DNA of 9,746 nucleotides, taken from assembly GCA_944380945.1 (NCBI GenBank), contig CALWJG010000053.1:1-9746 (forward strand), in the 5' to 3' direction. The notes beneath the pieces were generated by a model. It ran no database searches. It saw only the letters and a program-made list of their open reading frames with translations, and was not told the DNA's origin. Position 1 is the first letter of the stretch. Each line of letters begins with the position of its first letter. Of the stretch, positions 5,041 to 9,746 are shown one piece after another. This stretch comes from an uncultured Agathobaculum sp. Lineage in GTDB: Bacteria; Bacillota; Clostridia; Oscillospirales; Butyricicoccaceae. Made by a program: the position numbers and the translations under genes.

Positions 5041-5967
5041 ATGAAAACCAAAAAGCTTCTGTCGCTGCTGCTCGCAGGCGCGATGAGCGCTTCCCTGCTG
5101 GCCGGCTGCGGCAATACGAATGAAACCGCTGAAACCGGTGACGACACTGCAGACGGCGGCGAGACCACCCAGACCAGCGACTTCCAGTATATTCAGGACA
5201 AGGGCACGCTGATCGTTGGCATCACCAACTTCGCGCCGATGGACTACCCGGATGAGAACGGCGAATGGATCGGCTTCGACGCGGACATGGCCAAGGCTTT
5301 TGCTCAGGAGATGGGCGTTGACGTTGAGTTCATCGAGATCAACTGGGATAACAAGATTATGGAGTTGGAATCCGGCGCGATCGACGCGGTCTGGAACGGC
5401 ATGACGCTGACCGACGAGGTCACCAACAGCATGAGCTGCTCGGACCCCTACTGTGTCAACGCGCAGGTCGTGGTTGTACCGTCAGACGTTGCCGGCCAGT
5501 ATCAGGACGCGGATTCCCTGTCCGAGTTGAGCTTTGCCGTTGAGTCCGGTTCTGCCGGCGAGGATGCGGCTGAGGCGCTCGGTTTGAATTTCACCGCGGT
5601 ACAGAGCCAGTCTACTGCACTGATGGAGGTTGCCTCGGGCGCTTCGGATGCATGCGTGATCGACCTGCTGATGGCAGGCGCGATGATCGGTGAGGGCACC
5701 AGCTACCCTGATCTGACTTATACGGTCAACCTCAACGAGGCGAGCGGTGCAGAGTCCGAGTACTACGGCGTCGGCTTCCGCAAGGATTCCAACATGGCGG
5801 AGTCCTTCAACAACTTCTATGCCGCCATGTATGAGGCCGGCAAGGTGCAGGAGATCGCCCAGACCTACGGCGTGCAGGAGTCTCTCGTTGCGCCTCAGGC
5901 TTCGGCAGACACCGCAGAGACTGCCGACACGGCAGATGCTGCTGACGCGGCTGACGCTGCTGCCTGA
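5041..5967 (+). CDS. Lipoprotein substrate-binding protein of a polar amino-acid-type ABC transporter
   Basis: This 308-residue family 3 solute-binding protein (PF00497) has a lipoprotein signal peptide (MKTKKLLSLLLAGAMSASLL) with lipobox LLAGC and lipidated C23. An acidic Thr/Glu/Asp linker runs to about residue 47. The family signature GFDADMAKAFAQEMGV is at 78-93, NGMTLTDEVTNSMSCSDPY at 119-137, and VIDLL near 206-210. D208 sits where an aspartate usually holds the ligand amino group. The arginine that normally follows TDE/TPE and grips the ligand carboxylate is V127 here, so the ligand cannot be taken as an ordinary alpha-amino acid. A run of tripeptides SAD/TAE/TAD/AAD fills the last 21 residues. 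The start at ATG 5041 is decided by GGGAGGA and the signal peptide; the in-frame ATG at 4996 lies at the transcription start. It is first in the operon and separated from the permease by a terminator-like hairpin. Confidence 0.92.
   Translation: MKTKKLLSLLLAGAMSASLLAGCGNTNETAETGDDTADGGETTQTSDFQYIQDKGTLIVGITNFAPMDYPDENGEWIGFDADMAKAFAQEMGVDVEFIEINWDNKIMELESGAIDAVWNGMTLTDEVTNSMSCSDPYCVNAQVVVVPSDVAGQYQDADSLSELSFAVESGSAGEDAAEALGLNFTAVQSQSTALMEVASGASDACVIDLLMAGAMIGEGTSYPDLTYTVNLNEASGAESEYYGVGFRKDSNMAESFNNFYAAMYEAGKVQEIAQTYGVQESLVAPQASADTAETADTADAADAADAAA
5902..5964 (+). repeat. Nine-base minisatellite-like repeat encoding the SBP tail
   Basis: Seven successive codon triplets encode SAD, TAE, TAD, TAD, AAD, AAD, AAA (residues 288-308). 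The unit is degenerate at wobble positions, so it is a protein-level repeat that has diverged in DNA. It follows the end of the folded domain (about residue 281) and would be an extracellular acidic tail. Confidence 0.65.
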
Positions 5968-5991
5968 CCCATAATTCCATCATAATCTCCC

Positions 5992-6023
5992 AAGCAGAGG
6001 GCGGAAATGCGCCCTCTGCTTTT
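5992..6023 (+). terminator. Terminator-like hairpin between SBP and permease genes
   Basis: A perfect 12-bp stem (5992-6003 with 6010-6021) with a GAAATG loop ends in T4 (6020-6023). It lies 24 bp after the SBP stop and 29 bp before the permease start. With a short T-run and no visible new promoter for the permease, it probably acts as a partial terminator and 3' stabiliser that lets SBP be made in excess. Confidence 0.75.
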
Positions 6024-6052
6024 GGGCTGTCTGAAGAGAGGTAGTATCCCCC

Positions 6053-6781
6053 ATGTCTGCATCAGTTACATTCTCCTCGGTCACGGTCACCCTATTTGAA
6101 GGCCTTGTGACCACAGCGCAGTTATTTTTTCTGACGCTGGTATTCGCCCTGCCGATTGGCCTGCTGCTCAGCTTCGGCGCGATGAACAGATGGCAGCCGT
6201 TCCGCATGCTGCGCGGCACGAAGTTTGCATCTGGCCGGTTCGGGTGCGCGTTGAGCGAACTGCGCCCAATCTCGCTGGTCGTCAAGACAGTTGTCTGGAT
6301 CATCCGCGGCACGCCGCTCATGCTGCAGATCATCGCGATCTTTTTTGGTCCCCGCTTACTCTGGGGCTTTGATCTGATCGACCGCTTTCCTTCTGCGCTG
6401 CTCACGTTTGTCATCAACTATGCCTGCTACTTTTCCGAGATCTTCCGCGGCGGCATCCAGTCTGTGCCGGTCGGCCAGCAGGAGGCCGGCCTGGTGCTCG
6501 GCATGACCAAGGGCCAGATCTTTTTCAAGGTGACGCTTTTGCAGGTCATTAAGCGCGTCATCCCGCCCATGGGCAATGAATTCATCAACCTGGTCAAGGA
6601 CACCGCCCTCGCCCGCACGATCTCGGTCTATGAGGTACTGTGGATGGGCGAATCGTTCATCAAGAGCGCCGGCCTGATGTGGCCGCTGTTCTACACCGCC
6701 GTGTTCTATCTGGCCTTCAACGGCATCCTCGTGCTGCTGTTCGGCTGGCTGGAAAAGAAACTCGACTATTTCCGCGCGTAA
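6053..6781 (+). CDS. ABC transporter permease, polar amino acid (HisM/GlnP) family
   Basis: This 242-residue inner membrane subunit has hydrophobic spans near 20-43, 73-100, 112-130, 183-198 and 210-232. The EAA loop that contacts the ATPase is at VPVGQQEAGLVLGMTKGQIF (138-157), with E144-A145-G146 and G150. IRGTPLMLQ (84-92) is the conserved HisM/GlnP block of the second span. A stretch of about 30 polar and basic residues between the first two spans (44-73) is longer than in the shortest family members. Only one permease gene is present, so it would act as a homodimer. The ribosome binding site GAGAGGT (6036-6042) is ten bases before ATG 6053. The ATPase gene follows 13 bp after the stop, so these two are clearly co-translated. 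Confidence 0.92.
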   Translation: MSASVTFSSVTVTLFEGLVTTAQLFFLTLVFALPIGLLLSFGAMNRWQPFRMLRGTKFASGRFGCALSELRPISLVVKTVVWIIRGTPLMLQIIAIFFGPRLLWGFDLIDRFPSALLTFVINYACYFSEIFRGGIQSVPVGQQEAGLVLGMTKGQIFFKVTLLQVIKRVIPPMGNEFINLVKDTALARTISVYEVLWMGESFIKSAGLMWPLFYTAVFYLAFNGILVLLFGWLEKKLDYFRA

Positions 6782-6794
6782 GGAGGGAGCCGCT

Positions 6795-7583
6795 ATGCCT
6801 ATTCTGGAAGTCAACCACATCAACAAGAGCTTCGGCTCCACCAAGGTGCTGAACGACATCAGCTTTTCGCTCGAGCGCGGCAAGGCGCTGGCCATCATCG
6901 GCTCCTCGGGCTCGGGCAAGACAACGCTGCTGCGCTGCCTGAACTTCCTCGAGACGCCGAACGCCGGGCAGATCGTTGTCAACGGCGAAACGCTGTTCGA
7001 CGCCGCCGACCATTCCAGCAAATCGGACGCTGAGATCCGCAAGCGCCGCCTGCACTTCGGCATGGTGTTCCAGTCGTTCAACCTGTTCCCGCAGTACACG
7101 GCGCTGGAAAACGTCATGCTGGCGAGCCTGCTGCTCGCCAAGGAGCGGCCGGACTATAAGCAGAACAAGCGCGAAATCCACGAGCAGATCGAGCACCATG
7201 CCATCGAGCTGCTCAGCCAGATGAGTCTGGAGGGCCGCATGAGCCACTACCCCCACCAGCTCTCGGGCGGCCAGCAGCAGCGCGTAGCGATCGCCCGCGC
7301 GCTCGCCCTCCAGCCGGACATCCTGTGCTTTGACGAGCCGACCTCCGCGCTCGACCCCGAGCTGACCGGCGAGGTGCTCAAGGTCATCCGCTCGCTCGCC
7401 GAGCAGCACACCACCATGATCATCGTCACGCACGAGATGGCCTTTGCCCGCGACGTGGCCGACCATGTGCTGTTCATGGACGGCGGCGTGATCGTCGAGC
7501 AGGGCACGCCCACCGAGCTTTTTGAGAACACGCAGAACGAGCGCACGCGCGCATTCCTCAGCCGTTTTTCGCAAAACAGCTAA
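6795..7583 (+). CDS. ABC transporter ATPase, polar amino acid (HisP/GlnQ) family
   Basis: This 262-residue ATP-binding subunit powers uptake with the preceding permease and lipoprotein. All motifs are intact: Walker A GSSGSGKTT (36-44), Q-loop Q93 in VFQSFNLFP, signature LSGGQ (156-160), Walker B ILCFDEP (176-182), D-loop SALD (184-187) and switch histidine H213. The AAGGAGGG site at 6780-6787 overlaps the permease stop codon and leaves seven bases to ATG 6795. The segment between Walker A and the signature has an extra hydrophilic stretch (ERPDYKQNKREIHEQIEHH, 117-135), a little longer than in E. coli GlnQ as I recall it. It ends the operon; a strong terminator follows 80 bp downstream. Confidence 0.95.
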   Translation: MPILEVNHINKSFGSTKVLNDISFSLERGKALAIIGSSGSGKTTLLRCLNFLETPNAGQIVVNGETLFDAADHSSKSDAEIRKRRLHFGMVFQSFNLFPQYTALENVMLASLLLAKERPDYKQNKREIHEQIEHHAIELLSQMSLEGRMSHYPHQLSGGQQQRVAIARALALQPDILCFDEPTSALDPELTGEVLKVIRSLAEQHTTMIIVTHEMAFARDVADHVLFMDGGVIVEQGTPTELFENTQNERTRAFLSRFSQNS

Positions 7584-7662
7584 AGAATGCCATGTCTCAC
7601 AAAAACTTTTCAGTATTTCTCACGAACAACCCATTTACAAATCGCTTGAAATACGATAAAAT

Positions 7663-7691
7663 AGTCCCGTATTGAGGTACGGGACTTTTTT
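7663..7691 (+). terminator. Intrinsic terminator of the ABC transporter operon
   Basis: The 9-bp stem AGTCCCGTA/TACGGGACT (7663-7671 with 7678-7686), loop TTGAGG, is followed by T6 (7686-7691). It separates the transporter from the 4-hydroxybutyrate genes, which have their own promoter. Confidence 0.92.
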
Positions 7692-7750
7692 ATTGTCTTG
7701 TTGCACAGGAACCGATGGTCATTTTTTGATGATTTTTTTGGTGAATTGTG

Positions 7751-7779
7751 TTGAAGTTGTGGCGTGTATTTGCTACAAT
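7751..7779 (+). promoter_or_regulatory. Extended -10 promoter of the 4-hydroxybutyrate genes
   Basis: TTGAAG (7751-7756) and TACAAT (7774-7779) are separated by 17 bp, with TGC directly before the -10 (extended -10). The transcript should start near 7786, which leaves a structured leader of about 79 bases. Confidence 0.8.
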
Positions 7780-7786
7780 AAGGAAG

Positions 7787-7837
7787 CAGGGCAATAGCGC
7801 CCTGTCAAGCGCATAAAAAGCCTGGACGGCCTTTTAT
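7787..7837 (+). other. Tandem hairpins in the 4hbd mRNA leader
   Basis: Hairpin 1 is CAGGGC/GCCCTG (7787-7792 with 7799-7804), starting within a base or two of the predicted 5' end. Hairpin 2 is a 10-bp stem (7813-7822 with 7828-7837) with one A-C mismatch and a TGGAC loop. The GGAGAT ribosome binding site (7851-7856) stays single-stranded. A 5'-end stem commonly protects mRNA from decay. No known riboswitch class is recognised. Confidence 0.5.
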
Positions 7838-7864
7838 AAAAATTTAGAATGGAGATGTTTAGTT

Positions 7865-9049
7865 ATGGCTATGGATGCTTTCAGCGCCTCCCTGATGCAG
7901 GACAAGAGAGAGATCATCATCGCCCCCACCATTTACAAGTTTGCGAACTTCGGCGAGTTTGCCGATCAGTTCAAGCTCGGTGAGCGCGACGTCGTCCTGA
8001 CCAACGAATTCATCTACAAGCCCTTCATGGAGCAGTACGGCCTGAAGTGCAAGTATGTTTTCCAGGAGAAGTTTGGCGCCGGCGAGCCCTCTGAGGCTAT
8101 GATCGAAACCATGTACGAGGCCATTCCTTACGACGAGTATGACCGTGTTATCGCCATCGGCGGCGGCGCGATCATGGACCTTTGCAAGCTGCTCGGCTGC
8201 AAGCGCCCGTCCTCTGTACATGAGATGTACTTCAAGCGCGAGCCTGTTGTACACGAGAAGGAAGTTATCGCCATCCCGACCACCTGCGGCACCGGCTCTG
8301 AGGTCACCAACATTTCCGTTGCGATCGTCAAGGACGAGAAGGACGGCAAGCTGACCGGCGGCGAGACCAAGCTCGGCCTGGTTTCGGATGACATCATCCC
8401 GAACAAGGTCTGCCTGATCCCGGACCTGCTCAAGACCCTGCCCTACAAGCCGTTCGCATCCTCCGCGATCGACGCGCTGATCCATGCGACCGAGTCTTAC
8501 CTGTCCCCGCACCGCAAGACCATGACCTCCGAGATGTACTCGGTCAAGGCGATGGAAATGATCCTCAAGGGCTTCGCCATGATCGGCGAGAAGGGCCCGG
8601 ACGCCCGCCTCGACTACCTCGACGAGTTCGTTACCGCTTCCCTGTTCGCCGGCATCGCCTTCCTGAAGGCCGGCTGCGCGACCGTACACGGCATGTCCTT
8701 CCCGCTCGGCGGCACCTACCATGTCCCGCACGGCGAGTCCAACTACGCCCTGTTCGGCAAGATCCTTGAGATCTACGACGAGAAGAACCCGGACGGCGAG
8801 CTGCTCAACTTCAAGAAGCTGGTCAGCAGCATCCTCGGCTGCGACGTCAAGAACGCGATCCCGGAGCTCAACGCTCTGCTCGAGAAGGTTCTGCCGCTCA
8901 AGCCGCTGCATGAGTACGGCTTCAAGGAAGAGGACATCAAGAGCTTTGCTCAGTCTGTTGAGGCCAATCAGCAGCGTCTGATCACCAACTCCTACATCAC
9001 CCCGTGGACGATCGAACTGAGCGAGCGCGTATACCGCGAGTGCTTCTGA
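7865..9049 (+). CDS. 4hbD: 4-hydroxybutyrate dehydrogenase (iron-dependent ADH family)
   Basis: This 394-residue enzyme reduces succinate semialdehyde to 4-hydroxybutyrate with NADH and is very similar to the Clostridium kluyveri 4HbD as I remember it. Landmarks are TNEFIYKPF (46-54), VFQEKFGAGEPS (65-76), the nucleotide-binding GGGAIMD (99-105) and PTTCGTGSEVTN (138-149). The four metal ligands of group III alcohol dehydrogenases are visible: D203 and H207 in IDALIHATE, H275 in VHGMSFPLGG, and H289 in YHVPHGESN. ATG 7865 is backed by GGAGAT (7851-7856). It makes the N-terminus about a dozen residues longer than in C. kluyveri; the ATG at 7895 would match that better but lacks a ribosome binding site. 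Codon choice is narrow (GAG, AAG, CTG, ATC, ACC), as in a highly expressed gene. It heads a unit with abfD. Confidence 0.93.
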   Translation: MAMDAFSASLMQDKREIIIAPTIYKFANFGEFADQFKLGERDVVLTNEFIYKPFMEQYGLKCKYVFQEKFGAGEPSEAMIETMYEAIPYDEYDRVIAIGGGAIMDLCKLLGCKRPSSVHEMYFKREPVVHEKEVIAIPTTCGTGSEVTNISVAIVKDEKDGKLTGGETKLGLVSDDIIPNKVCLIPDLLKTLPYKPFASSAIDALIHATESYLSPHRKTMTSEMYSVKAMEMILKGFAMIGEKGPDARLDYLDEFVTASLFAGIAFLKAGCATVHGMSFPLGGTYHVPHGESNYALFGKILEIYDEKNPDGELLNFKKLVSSILGCDVKNAIPELNALLEKVLPLKPLHEYGFKEEDIKSFAQSVEANQQRLITNSYITPWTIELSERVYRECF

Positions 9050-9069
9050 TTCTGTAAGCGTTTCGCCTG

Positions 9070-9106
9070 AACAGGGCGGGGACCCCCGCGTTCCCCGCCC
9101 TGTTTT
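9070..9106 (+). terminator. Strong hairpin with short T-run between 4hbD and abfD
   Basis: A perfect 13-bp GC-rich stem (9070-9082 with 9092-9104) has a 9-base loop and T4 (9103-9106). It lies 20 bp after the 4hbD stop. I see no convincing promoter between it and abfD, so it is either a leaky terminator or a processing and stability element, as at 5992-6023. Confidence 0.75.
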
Positions 9107-9177
9107 CATAAAACGGGCAAATCCAACCAGCGGGTGCATATCCCGTAAGTTCAAAAGAGAAAGGATACTTGATCGCT

Positions 9178-9746
9178 ATGATGACCAAAGACCAGTACAT
9201 TGAGTCCCTGCGCAAGCTCAAGCTCAACCTGTATATGTTCGGCGAAAAGGTGGAGAACCCGGTCGACAATCCGGTGATCCGTCCCTCGCTCAACTCTTTC
9301 GCTGCGACCTACGAGCTGGCTGAGGATCCCCAGTACGAGGATCTGATGACCGCGACCAGCCACATCAGCGGCAAGAAGATCAACCGCTTCACCCATATGC
9401 ACCAGTCGACCGATGATCTGATCAAGAAGGTCAAGATGCAGCGCCTGCTCGGTCAGAAGACCGCAGCCTGCTTCCAGCGCTGCGTAGGCATGGACGCGAT
9501 GAACGCTGTGTTCTCCTCCACCTACGAGATCGACGAGGCCTGCGGCACCCACTACCATGACAACTTCGTCAAGTTCCTGACCCGCGTGCAGGACGAGGAC
9601 CTCGCGGTTGACGGCGCGATGACCGACGTCAAGGGCGACCGTTCGCTCGCCCCCTCCAAGCAGGCCGACCCCGACCTGTTCCTGCATGTCGTCGAGCGCA
9701 CCGCGGACGGTGTTTACGTCACCGGCGCCAAGGCGCATCAGACCGG
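9178..9746 (+). CDS. abfD: 4-hydroxybutyryl-CoA dehydratase / vinylacetyl-CoA isomerase (partial, N-terminal)
   Basis: The first 189 codons of the [4Fe-4S]- and FAD-containing dehydratase are present; the gene runs off the window. The enzyme turns 4-hydroxybutyryl-CoA into crotonyl-CoA through a radical mechanism and is oxygen sensitive. The protein follows Clostridium aminobutyricum AbfD almost block for block: QYIESLRKL (6-14), MFGEKVENPVD (20-30), INRFTHMHQSTDDL (68-81), KVKMQRLLGQKTAACFQRCVG (85-104, with C98 and C102 as two cluster ligands), MTDVKGDRSLAPS and GAKAHQT at the window edge. The remaining cluster ligands (a His and a Cys near 292-299) and the FAD site lie outside. The start is ATG 9178, with AAGGA at 9161-9165, 12 bases away; the adjacent ATG 9181 is equally possible, but 9178 keeps the usual ligand numbering within one residue. 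Confidence 0.95.
   Translation, partial: MMTKDQYIESLRKLKLNLYMFGEKVENPVDNPVIRPSLNSFAATYELAEDPQYEDLMTATSHISGKKINRFTHMHQSTDDLIKKVKMQRLLGQKTAACFQRCVGMDAMNAVFSSTYEIDEACGTHYHDNFVKFLTRVQDEDLAVDGAMTDVKGDRSLAPSKQADPDLFLHVVERTADGVYVTGAKAHQT

Noticed and set aside
7859..9154. Long open frame on the minus strand over 4hbD (431 codons)
   Set aside because: It is the antisense shadow of a GC-rich gene with a clear enzyme product on the plus strand. It lacks a ribosome binding site and has a composition typical of antisense translation.
9107..9170. Promoter directly before abfD
   Set aside because: No pair of -35 and -10 boxes at acceptable spacing could be found; GCATAT and GTAAGT are too poor to claim.
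1..9746. CRISPR array, tRNA, rRNA, insertion sequence or prophage
   Set aside because: No regularly spaced repeats, cloverleaf with a CCA-type end, ribosomal RNA sequence or transposase/phage structural gene was seen. Apart from the palindromic repeat pair and the small XRE switch, the window is ordinary chromosomal metabolism.

Overview
The window comes from a GC-rich, low-GC-intergenic Gram-positive anaerobe, most likely a butyrate-forming gut clostridium of the Oscillospirales. The evidence is a butyryl-CoA:acetate CoA-transferase typical of gut butyrate producers, the oxygen-sensitive 4-hydroxybutyrate route, AGGAGG-type ribosome binding sites, a lipoprotein substrate-binding protein, and short palindromic intergenic repeats of a kind I remember from Faecalibacterium-like genomes. 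The exact genus is not determinable by eye.

Layout. Positions 1-20 are the 5' tip of a minus-strand gene. Positions 21-340 carry no gene but hold two inverted copies of a roughly 50-bp, double-hairpin repeat (131-180 and 213-263). A good promoter (341-369) then starts a three-gene plus-strand operon: a DUF2461 protein (398-1099), a DEDDh 3'-5' exonuclease overlapping it by 4 bp (1096-1728), and a small two-helix membrane protein (1755-2063). A bidirectional terminator follows. Next is a compact regulatory module: a 64-residue Cro/C1-type repressor (minus, 2124-2318) divergent from a 91-residue orphan protein (plus, 2472-2747). Three near-identical 15-bp palindromes lie over the two promoters between them. 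An ECF transporter S component (minus, 2768-3328) converges on that orphan gene and shares its terminator.

The second half is metabolic. On the minus strand is but, the butyryl-CoA:acetate CoA-transferase (3476-4816). Divergent from it is a polar amino-acid-type ABC transporter: lipoprotein SBP (5041-5967), hairpin, permease (6053-6781), ATPase (6795-7583). After a strong terminator and a new extended -10 promoter come 4-hydroxybutyrate dehydrogenase (7865-9049) and the first third of 4-hydroxybutyryl-CoA dehydratase AbfD (9178 to the window end). Together these genes cover succinate semialdehyde -> 4-hydroxybutyrate -> 4-hydroxybutyryl-CoA -> crotonyl/vinylacetyl-CoA, plus the CoA-transferase step that can both release butyrate and activate the acid. 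This is the 4-aminobutyrate/succinate branch of butyrate fermentation. The ABC importer may feed it, but its ligand is unproven.

No enzyme family here is new to me. The most notable signals are the three-operator repressor switch and its orphan target, the covarying inverted repeat pair, a terminator embedded in a coding sequence, and hairpins placed between co-directional genes of the fermentation and transport units.
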